Assembly: GCF_003075525.1 (NCBI RefSeq)
Contig: NZ_QDDR01000002.1
Location: forward strand, 186,001-250,000
Direction: 5' to 3'
From: Pararhodobacter aggregans
GTDB taxonomy: Bacteria; Pseudomonadota; Alphaproteobacteria; Rhodobacterales; Rhodobacteraceae
DNA: 64,000 nucleotides
The notes beneath the pieces were generated by a model that did no database searches, was not told the origin of the DNA, and saw only the letters and a program-made list of their open reading frames with translations. Below are positions 38,122 through 46,592 of this stretch, one piece after another. Position 1 is the first letter of the stretch; the number at the start of each line of letters is the position of its first letter. Made by a program: the position numbers and the translations under genes.

Positions 38122-38423
38122 AACGCCGCCGACTTTGTCGCGGATGGTCTTCGGCTTCGCCCCGGGCTTCGGTGCGGAAGGGGGCCGGGTTTGCAGACCG
38201 AGCGGTTCCAGGCGTGAGTCGCACTGGACATGTCAGGCTGTCATGTTTCTCTGAAATATCATCATTTTTCTTCATGGTCCTGCTCGGGCATACCTCCGCT
38301 GGCCGGCCGGCTGACACCGGTCGACCACCGATTGAGCCCGCCTGAAACCAAGAGTCAGGCACCATCTGAACGAGAAAGAAGCGGCCTCGGGCTTTGTCTC
38401 GGCAGCCAGGAGACCAGATCACC
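38122..38423 (+). promoter_or_regulatory. Leader/promoter region of mesXD
   Basis: A 302-base gap between the MetR-like gene and mesX. The A/T-rich part 38240-38275 contains TTTCTCTGAAA and a GAAA...TTTC dyad that could be LysR/MetR contacts. I looked for cobalamin, SAM-I, SAM-II and SAH riboswitch cores and found none. The ribosome site AGGAG is at 38409-38413. Confidence 0.4.
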
Positions 38424-39401
38424 ATGACCAGAGACGTCACCTTCACGATCAGGAGCCTTCGTTTCGACGAGGAGTATGCGCCAGCCGACAGCACCCGGCT
38501 CACCACCAATTTCGCGAACCTCGCGAGAGGGGAGAACCGGCAGCAGAACCTGCGGGGGGCGCTGCGGATGATCGACAACCGCTTCAACGCCCTCGCGCCA
38601 TGGGACAATCCCGAGGGCAACCGCTACGGCGTCGCGCTGGATATCGTCTCGGTCGATCTGGATATTGACGGCAGTGGCAGCGCCTTTCCGGCCATCGAGG
38701 TCCTGAAGACGACGATCCTGGACCACAAGGCAGGCGCGCGGATCGACGGGCTGGTCGGCAACAACTTCTCCTCCTATGTGCGGGACTATGACTTCAGCGT
38801 GCGGCTGCCCGCGTACAACAAGGATCGGTCAGGCTTCGTCATTCCGGACGACTTCGGCGATCTGCACGGCAAGCTGTTCAGGAGCTTCGTGTCTTCCGAC
38901 ACCTACAGCGCCCGTTTCCGCAAGCCGCCGGTGATCTGCCTGAGCGTCTCGCACAACAAGGTCTATCGGCGGACGGCCAATCACCACCCCGTCATGGGCT
39001 TTGAATACCTCGCGAACGAACCATCGCTCACCGAGGAATATTTCCGGAAGATGGGGATGCAGGTCCGCTACTTCATGCCCCCGGAGAGCGCGGCGCCGCT
39101 GGCCTTCTATTTCTTCGGCGATCTGCTCAACGATCACACCAATCTGGAACTGATCGGCACCATCGCCACGATGGAGACCTTCCAGCGCATCTACCGGCCC
39201 GAGATCTACAACGCCAATTCTGCCGCCGGTGCGGTCTATCGGCCGAGCCTCGAACAGCCGGATCATTCGCTGACCCGCATCGTCTATGACCGCGAGGAAC
39301 GCAGCCGACTGGCCGCCGAGCAGGGCAAATTCGCCGAAGACCACTTCATCAAGCCGCATCGGGCCGTTCTGGACGCATGGTCCGCCCGGTTCGCCGCCTG
39401 A
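38424..39401 (+). CDS. mesX: MesX (DUF1852), partner of the folate-independent methionine synthase MesD
   Basis: A 325-residue DUF1852 protein. The opening FTIRSLRFDEEYAPADSTRL, then TTNFANLARGENRQQNLR, and the conserved LDIVSVDLDIDGSGSAFPAI near residue 77 are the family pattern. In described systems MesX is required, together with oxygen, for MesD to make methionine from homocysteine without folate or cobalamin; its chemistry is unresolved. AGGAG lies 10 bases before ATG 38424; an upstream frame adds 10 unlikely residues. It is followed 29 bases later by mesD. Confidence 0.88.
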   Translation: MTRDVTFTIRSLRFDEEYAPADSTRLTTNFANLARGENRQQNLRGALRMIDNRFNALAPWDNPEGNRYGVALDIVSVDLDIDGSGSAFPAIEVLKTTILDHKAGARIDGLVGNNFSSYVRDYDFSVRLPAYNKDRSGFVIPDDFGDLHGKLFRSFVSSDTYSARFRKPPVICLSVSHNKVYRRTANHHPVMGFEYLANEPSLTEEYFRKMGMQVRYFMPPESAAPLAFYFFGDLLNDHTNLELIGTIATMETFQRIYRPEIYNANSAAGAVYRPSLEQPDHSLTRIVYDREERSRLAAEQGKFAEDHFIKPHRAVLDAWSARFAA

Positions 39402-39430
39402 CCCACCGCGAGACATACGAGGTAAATTCA

Positions 39431-40459
39431 ATGACCAAGCTGCTCCCGACATCGACTGCCGGAAGTCTCCCCAAACCCTCCTGGCTGGCCGAGCCCGAAA
39501 AGCTCTGGTCCCCTTGGAAACTCGAAGGCCCGGCGCTTGTCGAAGCCAAACGGGATGCCTTGCGTGTGACCCTCGCCGAACAGGAAGGCGCGGGCATCGA
39601 CATCGTCTCGGACGGTGAACAGACGCGCCAGCATTTCGTCACCACCTTCATCGAGCATCTGACCGGTGTCGATTTCGAAAAGCGCGAGACGGTGAAGATC
39701 CGCGACCGCTATGAGGCGAGCGTGCCCACCGTCGTGGGGGCGGTCTCCCGCGACAAGCCGGTCTTCGTCGAGGATGCGAAATTCCTGCGCGCGCAGACCG
39801 ACAGCCCGATCAAATGGGCGCTGCCGGGGCCGATGACGATGATCGACACGCTCTACGACGCCCATTACCGCAGCCGTGAGAAACTCGCCTGGGAATTCGC
39901 CACCATTCTCAATCAGGAAGCCCGCGAGCTTGAGGCTGCCGGGGTCGATATCATCCAGTTCGACGAACCCGCCTTCAACGTGTTCTTCGACGAGGTGAAC
40001 GACTGGGGCATCGCCACGCTCGAGCGGGCGATCGAAGGGCTGCAATGCGAGACGGCCGTCCATATCTGCTACGGCTACGGCATCAAGGCCAATACCGACT
40101 GGAAGAAGACCCTTGGCTCGGAATGGCGCCAATATGAGCGGACCTTCCCCAGGTTGCAGGCCTCCTCCATCGATCTGGTTTCGCTGGAATGCCACAACTC
40201 CCGGGTTCCGATGGACCTGATCGAGCTGCTGCGCGGCAAGAAGGTGATGGTCGGGGCCATCGACGTGGCGACCAATACCATCGAAACCCCGGAAGAGGTG
40301 GCCCGGACCCTGCGCAAGGCGCTGCAATTCGTGGATGCCGACAAGCTCTATCCCTGCACCAATTGCGGCATGGCGCCGCTTTCCCGCGATGTCGCGCGGG
40401 GCAAGCTCAAGGCGCTCGGCGCGGGGGCTGCTATCGTCCGGCGGGAGCTTTCGGCCTGA
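39431..40459 (+). CDS. mesD: Folate-independent methionine synthase MesD (core MetE domain)
   Basis: A 342-residue protein equal to the C-terminal catalytic half of cobalamin-independent methionine synthase MetE, without the folate-binding N-terminal half. It begins LLPTSTAGSLPKPSWL. The zinc-site regions are VHICYGYG near residue 212 and YPCTNCGMAPLSRDVA near residue 309, and QFDEPAFN near residue 176 binds homocysteine. Pairing with MesX marks it as MesD rather than MesA-C. GAGG lies 8 bases before the ATG. The methyl donor is not known from sequence. Confidence 0.88.
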   Translation: MTKLLPTSTAGSLPKPSWLAEPEKLWSPWKLEGPALVEAKRDALRVTLAEQEGAGIDIVSDGEQTRQHFVTTFIEHLTGVDFEKRETVKIRDRYEASVPTVVGAVSRDKPVFVEDAKFLRAQTDSPIKWALPGPMTMIDTLYDAHYRSREKLAWEFATILNQEARELEAAGVDIIQFDEPAFNVFFDEVNDWGIATLERAIEGLQCETAVHICYGYGIKANTDWKKTLGSEWRQYERTFPRLQASSIDLVSLECHNSRVPMDLIELLRGKKVMVGAIDVATNTIETPEEVARTLRKALQFVDADKLYPCTNCGMAPLSRDVARGKLKALGAGAAIVRRELSA

Positions 40460-40474
40460 AGGCAGACCCGGACC

Positions 40475-40497
40475 GGGGCGGCCGGGGCCGCCCCTTT
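40475..40497. terminator. Bidirectional terminator between mesD and pdxY
   Basis: A perfect 8-bp stem, GGGGCGGC (40475-40482) with GCCGCCCC (40487-40494) and a 4-base loop, is followed by TTT and then GGTTT. It lies between convergent operons. Confidence 0.65.
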
Positions 40498-40510
40498 GGT
40501 TTGCGTCCCG

Positions 40511-41383
40511 CTACCCCTGTCCGGCTGCGGCCGGGGCCCCCCCTGCCAGCGTCAGCAGCGCGCGGCGGAACCCGGGCTCGGTCAGCACCACCTCGCCGGC
40601 GCCCAGCGCATCCGCGTGGCAAAGCGCCCGGGCGGTGAGGGTTTGGGCGCCTTCGATGGCGCGGGGCAGGGTCAGGCCCTGGCCGATGCCCGCGACCACC
40701 AGCCCGGTGAACAGATCGCCGGTGCCGGGCAGGGCGATGGGCAGGCGCTTGGTCCGGTGGCGGCTGGCCGGACCGGGGCCGAGGAGGACGGTCTCCAGCA
40801 GACCCTCGCCGGTGTCCTCCAGCTCGCAGCCGGTGGCGATCACCTGCGCCTCGGGCCCGAGGGGGAGGGCGGCGCGGGCGGCCTCCAGATCACCGAGCGA
40901 GCGGATCTGCTGTCCGGTAAGCCAGGCCAGTTCGAACGGGTTCGGCGTGGCGATATCGGCCATCGGCAGTAGCCGGTCGCGCATCACCCCGGCGATGGCT
41001 TCGGGCACATAGAGGCCCGGGCCGGTGTCGCCCATCACCGGATCGCAGACATAGCGCAGGCGCGGGTTCGCGGCCTTCGCCTCGGCCACGAAATCCGCCA
41101 CCATCCCGGCCACGTCGGGCGAGCCGATATAGCCGGTGAGAAGATAATCGGCGCGCTCTGCCAGCCCGCGGTCGCGGGCGCCTTGCAGCAGGTCGGCGAA
41201 AAAGTCGGGCGGCAGGGGGCGGCCGCGCAGGGTCGGGTAATGGGGGGTGTTCGAGAAAAGCACCGTGGGGATCGCCGCCACCTCCAGCCCCGCCGCCTGC
41301 ATCGGGAAGAGCGCGGCGGAATTGCCGACATGGCCGAAGACCACCTGGCTCTGGATCGAAATGACGAAAGGGGGGCGTTTCAT
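40511..41383 (-). CDS. pdxY: Pyridoxal kinase
   Basis: A 290-residue ribokinase-fold kinase of the PdxK/PdxY type, close to the usual 287. ISIQSQVVFGHVGNSAALFP at the N-terminus is the substrate lobe, CDPVMGDTGPGLYV is near residue 116, and the catalytic aspartate lies in LPGTGDLFTGLVVAG near residue 226. It phosphorylates pyridoxal to PLP in vitamin B6 salvage. The start overlaps the MOSC gene stop (ATGA). It is third in an operon that diverges from a PdxR-like regulator. Confidence 0.93.
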   Translation of the reverse strand: MKRPPFVISIQSQVVFGHVGNSAALFPMQAAGLEVAAIPTVLFSNTPHYPTLRGRPLPPDFFADLLQGARDRGLAERADYLLTGYIGSPDVAGMVADFVAEAKAANPRLRYVCDPVMGDTGPGLYVPEAIAGVMRDRLLPMADIATPNPFELAWLTGQQIRSLGDLEAARAALPLGPEAQVIATGCELEDTGEGLLETVLLGPGPASRHRTKRLPIALPGTGDLFTGLVVAGIGQGLTLPRAIEGAQTLTARALCHADALGAGEVVLTEPGFRRALLTLAGGAPAAAGQG

Positions 41384-42060
41384 GCGGTGCCGTCCAGTCT
41401 GGCGCTCCAATCCTCGACCCGGCGGCTTTCCAGCCGCCGGACCGCGTATTTCCGCCAGCCCTCGGCCAGCACATCGAGCGCGGCGATGCCTTCGAGTTCG
41501 GCCAGGTTCATCCGGTCGATATAGAGCGCGTGCCAGAGCCGTCGCAACGTCCAGCCCGGCGCCAGACGGTCGATCAACTCCAGCCGGTCGCCGGGGGCGA
41601 CCATGCCGGGTTGCAGCACGCGGTAATACCAGCCGCTGCGCCCGGTCTGCTGTACCCGCCGCGCCATGTCGGGCACGCCGAAGCGGTGGTTGAGCTTCCA
41701 GCAGGGCTGGCGCCCCTGCGAGACCTGCAGCAAGGCGCCACCAAGCAGGAAGACATCGCCCACGGCGACCTCCGCTTCCGTGAGCCCCGTGGTCGAGAGG
41801 TTCTCGCCGAACCCGCCGGGGGTGGCGAGGGTCGGCAAGTCGCCAAGCTCGGCCCGCCAGGTCGGGTAATGGTCGCGCGGATAGTGATGCACCGCCTTCT
41901 CGATCCCGCCATGCACCCGCCGGTCGGCCTGTTCGTCGCCCTCGAACCCCTCGGGGCCAAGCATCAGCGGGCGGGTGACCGGCGTCTTGCCGATCCCGCT
42001 CAGCGTGTCGCATCCGGGCAGGGGAGCGGCGCGACCTGTCAGGAGTGTGACGGACCTCAT
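41380..42060 (-). CDS. MOSC domain protein (YiiM-like)
   Basis: A 226-residue MOSC-domain protein. The fold shows EGDEQADRRVHGGIEKAVHH near residue 47 and the conserved cysteine in GRQPCWKLNHR near residue 122. MOSC proteins are sulfur- or molybdopterin-linked; YiiM-type members act in reduction of N-hydroxylated compounds. The start at 42060 overlaps the upstream amidotransferase stop (ATGA). Its place in a B6 operon is not explained by known function. Confidence 0.88.
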   Translation of the reverse strand: MRSVTLLTGRAAPLPGCDTLSGIGKTPVTRPLMLGPEGFEGDEQADRRVHGGIEKAVHHYPRDHYPTWRAELGDLPTLATPGGFGENLSTTGLTEAEVAVGDVFLLGGALLQVSQGRQPCWKLNHRFGVPDMARRVQQTGRSGWYYRVLQPGMVAPGDRLELIDRLAPGWTLRRLWHALYIDRMNLAELEGIAALDVLAEGWRKYAVRRLESRRVEDWSARLDGTA

Positions 42061-42755
42061 CCATCCAACTCCCGCAGCCATTGCTTCAGCATGGCCTGAC
42101 CGGCGGTCCGCAGGGCCGGGCCATGGGCCCTGGCATCCTGCCGGAGGGCCTTGGGGGCAATCCCCGCCTGCGCCAACTCTGTGCTATGGCCGATCAGCCA
42201 GCGTTCGAAATCGGGCAGCGTCCCGGCCTCGGGGTGACATTGCAGGCCGAGGAGGGTCCGGCCCCGGGCGAAGGCCTGCGTGGCACAGGCCGGGGTCGAG
42301 GCGAGGAGATCCGCGCCTTGGGGGATCTCGAAGGCCTCGCCATGCCAGTGCAGCACCGGCACGTCGGCAAGGTGCTTGAGCGGCCCCGCCCGGCCCGCTT
42401 CGGTCAGCGTGAGCGGAGAGAAGCCGATCTCCTTCGCGGGCAGCGGCGCGACCCGGGCGCCCAGCGCTGCCGCCATCAGCTGCGCGCCGAGGCAGAGGCC
42501 CAGGGTCGGCCGGTCGTGCGCCAGCCTCACGGCCAGCCAGTCGCGCTCCTGATCCATGCAGGGATAGGCGGCGCCCTCGTTCACGCCGATCGGCCCGCCC
42601 AGCACGACGACCAGATCCGCGGCCAGCGGGTCGGGCAACGGGTCGATCCCGGCGTCGATCCCCTGCAGGTCATAGCCCGCATCCGTCAGCACCGGGGCGA
42701 AGCTGCCCAGGTCTTCGAAGGCCACATGGCGCAGGATCAGGGCGGTCTTGGTCAT
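42057..42755 (-). CDS. Class I glutamine amidotransferase-like protein
   Basis: A 232-residue GATase1 protein of the GuaA-like stand-alone type. The catalytic cysteine is in TLGLCLGAQLMAAALG near residue 92 and the His-Glu pair in LQCHPEAGTLPDFERW near residue 175. It would release ammonia from glutamine for, or hydrolyse, an unknown substrate. ATG 42755 has AGAGG 6 bases upstream; it is the first gene of the leftward operon controlled across the palindrome at 42792-42815. Confidence 0.88.
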   Translation of the reverse strand: MTKTALILRHVAFEDLGSFAPVLTDAGYDLQGIDAGIDPLPDPLAADLVVVLGGPIGVNEGAAYPCMDQERDWLAVRLAHDRPTLGLCLGAQLMAAALGARVAPLPAKEIGFSPLTLTEAGRAGPLKHLADVPVLHWHGEAFEIPQGADLLASTPACATQAFARGRTLLGLQCHPEAGTLPDFERWLIGHSTELAQAGIAPKALRQDARAHGPALRTAGQAMLKQWLRELDG

Positions 42756-42791
42756 CGGAACCTCTTGTCTTTCGCCCCTCTTTGGCAAATC

Positions 42792-42815
42792 ACTGGCCCA
42801 GCCAGAAGGGCCAGT
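42792..42815. promoter_or_regulatory. Palindromic operator between the pdxY operon and the PdxR-like gene
   Basis: ACTGGCCC (42792-42799) and GGGCCAGT (42808-42815) form a perfect 8-bp dyad with an 8-base spacer. It lies in the 60-base divergent gap and abuts the regulator ATG at 42816, so binding would block the regulator's own translation start region and the pdxY-operon promoter. Confidence 0.7.
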
Positions 42816-44258
42816 ATGGAAGATTGGGATAGGCCGGTTTCAACGATGCGCGACCCTCTTGCCCTTGAGATCGACCCAGGCCTTGGCGGCCCGCTGTTCC
42901 TCGCCATCGCCGAGGCGATCACCCGCGACATCACCCGCGGGCGGCTGAAGCCAGGGGCGCGGCTGCCCGGCACGCGGGCGCTTGCGCGCGAGCTGGGGGT
43001 GAACCGCAATACGGTCGATGCCGCCTATCAGGAGTTGCTGACCCAGGGCTGGCTGCAGGCCGAACCGGCGCGGGGGACATTCGTGGCGCAGGATCTGCCG
43101 CAGGGGATGCTGGCGCGCTCGGCGGCGCCGGTGCCGGTCGAGCCGGTGGCGCCGCGCGCGGGGCTCGCGTTCACCGACGGGGCGCCGGACCCCAAGCTGG
43201 TGCCCGACAAGGCGCTGGCCCGGGCCTTTCGCCGGGCGCTGCTGTCGCCCGCCTTCCGCGCCGGGGCGGATTACGGCGATGCGCGGGGCACATTGTCGCT
43301 GCGGCAGGCGCTGGCCGGGTATCTGGCCACGGACCGCGGCGTGGTGGCGGATCCGGCGCGGCTGCTGATCGCGCGGGGCAGCCAGATGGCGCTGTTTCTG
43401 GCCGCGCGGGCGGTCTTGTCCCCGGGCGAAGTGATCGCGGTCGAGGAGCCGGGCTATCCGCTGGCCTGGGCGGCGTTCCGCGCCGCGGGGGCCGGGGTGC
43501 GGGGTCTGCCGGTGGATGGCGGGGGCCTCAGGATCGACGCGCTGGAGGCGGCGCTGGTTCAGGACCCGCGCATCCGGGCGGTCTATGTCACGCCGCATCA
43601 CCAATACCCGACCACGGTGAGCATGGGCGCGGCGCGGCGGTTGCAGCTTCTGGAGGTGGCGCAGCGCCACGGGGTCGCGCTGATCGAGGATGATTACGAC
43701 CACGAATACCGCTTCGAGGGCCGTCCGGTGCTGCCGCTGGCCGCCCGCGCGCCCGAGGGGCTGCCGCTGATCTATGTGGGGTCGCTGTCGAAACTGCTCT
43801 CGCCCGGGATCCGGCTGGGCTATGCGCTGGCGCCCGAGCCCTTGCTGCGGCGGATGGCCGAGGCGCGGGCCGCCATCGACCGGCAGGGCGACGCGCCGCT
43901 GGAGGCGGCGCTGGCGGACCTGATCCGCGAGGGCGATCTGGGCCGTCACGCCCGCAAGGCTCGGCGGGTCTACCGGGCGCGGCGGGATCTGCTGGCGGGG
44001 CTGCTGGAGGCGCATCTGGCGGGGCGGGCCACGTTCGACCTGCCTGCCGGGGGGCTGGCGCTGTGGCTGCGCTGCGCCGGTGTGTCGGCCGAGGCCTGGG
44101 CCGAAGCCGCCGGTCAGGCGGGGCTGGCGCTGCTGCCGGGCAGGCGCTTTGCGCTGGAGGGTCCGGCGCCGCAGGCCTTCCGTCTGGGCTATGCGGCGCT
44201 GGACGAGGGGCAGATCGCCAAGGCGGTGGCGATCCTGTCCCGCAGCTTCCCGGGCTGA
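42816..44258 (+). CDS. PdxR-like MocR regulator (GntR helix-turn-helix fused to aminotransferase domain)
   Basis: A 480-residue MocR protein. Residues about 20-90 form a GntR winged helix (ARLPGTRALARELGVNRNTV) and residues about 110-480 a fold-type I aminotransferase domain that binds PLP, with DDYDHEYRFEGRP near residue 293 and the PLP lysine in VGSLSKLLSPGIRLGY near residue 324. Divergent from pdxY, it fits PdxR, the PLP-sensing regulator. Start at 42816 (AGAAGGG upstream); ATG 42846 is an alternative. It ends 2 bases from the convergent bioB stop. Confidence 0.88.
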   Translation: MEDWDRPVSTMRDPLALEIDPGLGGPLFLAIAEAITRDITRGRLKPGARLPGTRALARELGVNRNTVDAAYQELLTQGWLQAEPARGTFVAQDLPQGMLARSAAPVPVEPVAPRAGLAFTDGAPDPKLVPDKALARAFRRALLSPAFRAGADYGDARGTLSLRQALAGYLATDRGVVADPARLLIARGSQMALFLAARAVLSPGEVIAVEEPGYPLAWAAFRAAGAGVRGLPVDGGGLRIDALEAALVQDPRIRAVYVTPHHQYPTTVSMGAARRLQLLEVAQRHGVALIEDDYDHEYRFEGRPVLPLAARAPEGLPLIYVGSLSKLLSPGIRLGYALAPEPLLRRMAEARAAIDRQGDAPLEAALADLIREGDLGRHARKARRVYRARRDLLAGLLEAHLAGRATFDLPAGGLALWLRCAGVSAEAWAEAAGQAGLALLPGRRFALEGPAPQAFRLGYAALDEGQIAKAVAILSRSFPG

Positions 44259-44260
44259 GC

Positions 44261-45235
44261 CTATTCCGCCGCGACCCGGGGGCGGGCCCGCGCGGGGGCA
44301 ATGTGCATGCCGAGCCGCGCCAGCAGCTCCTGATCCTTCCAGGCTGCCGGGTTGCCCGTGGTCAGCAACTGGTCGCCGACAAAGATCGAATTCGCCCCGG
44401 CAAGAAAGCACAGCGCCTGCAGCTCGTCGCTCATCCCTGTGCGCCCGGCCGACAAGCGCACGACCGAGGCGGGCATCAGGATGCGGGCCAGCGCCACGAT
44501 GCGCAGCAGCGCGAAGGGATCGACGGCCTGGGCCCGCGCCTGCACCGGCACGCCCTCGATCTCGTTCCACAGGTTCACCGGCACGCTGTCGGGATGCGAA
44601 GGCAGCGTCGCCAGCGTCACCAGCAGGGCGATGCGATCCTCCTCGGCCTCGCCCATGCCGAGGATGCCGCCGCAGCAAACCTTGATGCCGCCCTTGCGCA
44701 CCTGTTCGACCGTGTCGAGCCGGTCCTCCATCGTCCGGGTGCTGGCGATCTGGGCGTAATACTCGGGCGAGGTGTCGATGTTGTGGTTGTAGAAATCGAG
44801 CCCCGCCGCCTTCAGCCGCGCGACCTGTTCGGGCGACAGCATCCCCAGCGTCATGCAGGTTTCCAGCCCCAGCTCGGACACACCCCGCACCATGTCGCAA
44901 AGCCTGTCCATGTCGCGGTCCTTGGGGCTGCGCCAGGCGGCCCCCATGCAGAAGCGCTGCGCGCCCGAGGCCTTGGCGCGCCGGGCAGCGGCCAGAACCT
45001 CGTCCGTTCCCATCAGCTTGGTGGCCTTCACCCCGGTGTCGTGATGGGCCGATTGCGAGCAATAGCCGCAATCCTCGGGGCAGCCGCCGGTCTTGATGCT
45101 GAGCAGGCTCGCGGTTTCGATCGCATTGGGGTCGAAATGCGCGCGGTGCAGGCTTTGGGCGCGATGCATCAGGTCGGCGAAGGGCAGGGCGTGGATCGCC
45201 CTGGCCTCTGCCATGGTCCAGTCGGTCCGGATCAT
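44261..45235 (-). CDS. bioB: Biotin synthase
   Basis: A 324-residue radical SAM enzyme that inserts sulfur into dethiobiotin. The SAM cluster motif [14 protein letters not shown] is near residue 49; the second-cluster and substrate residues lie in [25 protein letters not shown] and [11 protein letters not shown]. The start overlaps the bioY stop (ATGA). It is unusual in being paired only with the transporter gene; bioF, bioA and bioD are not in the window. Confidence 0.95.
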   Translation of the reverse strand: MIRTDWTMAEARAIHALPFADLMHRAQSLHRAHFDPNAIETASLLSIKTGGCPEDCGYCSQSAHHDTGVKATKLMGTDEVLAAARRAKASGAQRFCMGAAWRSPKDRDMDRLCDMVRGVSELGLETCMTLGMLSPEQVARLKAAGLDFYNHNIDTSPEYYAQIASTRTMEDRLDTVEQVRKGGIKVCCGGILGMGEAEEDRIALLVTLATLPSHPDSVPVNLWNEIEGVPVQARAQAVDPFALLRIVALARILMPASVVRLSAGRTGMSDELQALCFLAGANSIFVGDQLLTTGNPAAWKDQELLARLGMHIAPARARPRVAAE

Positions 45236-45789
45236 TGCGCGCGGGTCCGCAGGCGGGCGATGGCCGCGATGAGGCCCGAGGCCAGCGCCAGCTTGACCAG
45301 ATCGCCCAGCAGGAAAGGCGTGAGGCCCGCGGCCAGCAGCCCCTGCGCCGGGACATAGAGCGCCAGCCAGGCAAGGCCGAGGGCATAGACCACGGCGAGG
45401 CCCGCCAGCATCGCCAGGAAGCGCCCGATCAGCCCGCGCCCCTGCGCCAGCCAGCCGGTCAGGCCCGCGCCCAGCAGGTAGCCCGCGAGGTAGCCGCCGG
45501 TCGGCCCGGCCATATAGGCCAGCCCGATGCCGCGTTCGGGAGAGCCCGAGAAGACCGGCATCCCCATGGCCCCGGCGGCGAGATAGGCCGCCACGGCCGC
45601 CAGCCCCAGCCGCGGCCCGAGCGTCGCGGCCAGGAAGAACACCGCCAGCGTGTGCAGCGTCATCGGCACCGGCCAGAACGGGATCTGGATCTTGGCGCCC
45701 AGCGTGACAAGGGCCGCGCCGAACAGCGCGAGCCCGAGGCCGCGCCAGAGGGCGGCGGGGCGGGTCTGCGAGGGGTCGAGAAATGCCAT
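45232..45789 (-). CDS. bioY: Biotin ECF transporter S component BioY
   Basis: A 185-residue membrane protein with about six helices and the BioY signature region [12 protein letters not shown]-like ([10 protein letters not shown]) and [20 protein letters not shown] near residue 88. It binds and imports biotin, alone or with an ECF module. GGAGG precedes the ATG by about 8 bases. First gene of bioY-bioB, and preceded by two BioR boxes. Confidence 0.95.
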   Translation of the reverse strand: MAFLDPSQTRPAALWRGLGLALFGAALVTLGAKIQIPFWPVPMTLHTLAVFFLAATLGPRLGLAAVAAYLAAGAMGMPVFSGSPERGIGLAYMAGPTGGYLAGYLLGAGLTGWLAQGRGLIGRFLAMLAGLAVVYALGLAWLALYVPAQGLLAAGLTPFLLGDLVKLALASGLIAAIARLRTRAQ

Positions 45790-45819
45790 GGGTCTGTCCT
45801 CCGAAGATAGGCATCGAAT

Positions 45820-45829
45820 CTATCTATAA
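45820..45829. promoter_or_regulatory. BioR box upstream of bioY (proximal)
   Basis: CTATCTATAA differs by one base from TTATCTATAA, the reverse complement of the BioR box TTATAGATAA. It lies 31 bases before the bioY start codon. Confidence 0.75.
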
Positions 45830-45863
45830 TTACGGAGGTTGCTTGGCAGTTGGGCAATCTTAT

Positions 45864-45873
45864 TTATAGATAA
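45864..45873. promoter_or_regulatory. BioR box upstream of bioY (distal)
   Basis: TTATAGATAA is a perfect match to the BioR consensus TTATMKATAA. It lies directly after the bioR stop codon and 44 bases from the proximal box, about four helical turns. Confidence 0.88.
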
Positions 45874-46542
45874 TCAGCCGGGAATCTCGTAAGTCTCTCT
45901 GACATCGGCGTTTTTTACCGCGGTCTTGCGCTTGCCGATCCAGCCGACATGCCGCGCGAGCGTGGTGCAGGCGAGGTCGGTCTGCCCCTTGCGCAGCGCG
46001 TCCAGAATGGCGCGGTGGTCGTGATCGGTGCGCGCCTCCCAGTCGCGCCGCCATGCGGCAAACAGGAACCGCGCGCTGGCCGCCTGCAGGTCGTCGATGG
46101 TCCGCAGCAGGCGCGGCATCCGGCAGGGGGCCAGGATGAGCCGGTGAAAATGGCGGTTCGCCGCCTCCCAGTCGCGGACCGTGCTGGCACTGTCGCCGTG
46201 GCGCGTAACCTCTTCTGCTTCCATCAGAATGGCGCGGGTCATATTGGGCGCGGCGTGGCGCAGGGCGAGGGATTCGAGGCTGGAACGCATCTCGGCCACC
46301 TCGCGCAATTCGGCCACGTCGAATTCGGTGACACGGAAGCCGCGCCTTGGTTCGCTCTCGGCCAGGCCCTGGGTCTGCAACTCGCGAAAGGCCTCGCGCA
46401 CCGGGACGTGGCTGGCGCCGAATTCGGCGGCGATGTGGTCCTGCCGCAGCCGCGCGCCGGGCGGGATCTCGCCGGCGATGATGCGGTCGGCGAGGACGCG
46501 GGCGATGCGGGCGGATTGGGTCTCATCAGGAGCGTGCTTCAT
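45874..46542 (-). CDS. bioR: GntR-family biotin regulator BioR
   Basis: A 222-residue GntR/FadR-type repressor: winged helix with RLRQDHIAAEFGASHVPVRE near residue 32, then an all-helical FCD effector domain with metal-type residues (ANRHFHRLIL, DHDHRAILDAL). It sits directly upstream of bioY-bioB and is flanked by BioR boxes, so it is BioR, which represses biotin genes in alphaproteobacteria. No Shine-Dalgarno precedes ATG 46542; instead a BioR box ends 4 bases upstream, so the message may be leaderless. Confidence 0.92.
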   Translation of the reverse strand: MKHAPDETQSARIARVLADRIIAGEIPPGARLRQDHIAAEFGASHVPVREAFRELQTQGLAESEPRRGFRVTEFDVAELREVAEMRSSLESLALRHAAPNMTRAILMEAEEVTRHGDSASTVRDWEAANRHFHRLILAPCRMPRLLRTIDDLQAASARFLFAAWRRDWEARTDHDHRAILDALRKGQTDLACTTLARHVGWIGKRKTAVKNADVRETYEIPG

Positions 46543-46545
46543 GAA

Positions 46546-46555
46546 TTATAGATAA
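46546..46555. promoter_or_regulatory. BioR box at the bioR start (autoregulation)
   Basis: TTATAGATAA, a perfect consensus match, ends 4 bases upstream of the bioR ATG, where a ribosome site would normally be. It suggests autorepression. Confidence 0.88.
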
Positions 46556-46592
46556 TTCATTCCCATCCGGCTGTCGATGGCGTTCCGGCCCG

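Noticed and set aside
38122-38423. Possible SAM or cobalamin riboswitch upstream of mesX
   Set aside because: No conserved aptamer cores found on either strand; only A/T-rich LysR-like sites.
45834-45850. GGAGGTT near 45833 as a ribosome site for a plus-strand gene
   Set aside because: No open frame follows; the region is the bioY promoter read from the other strand.
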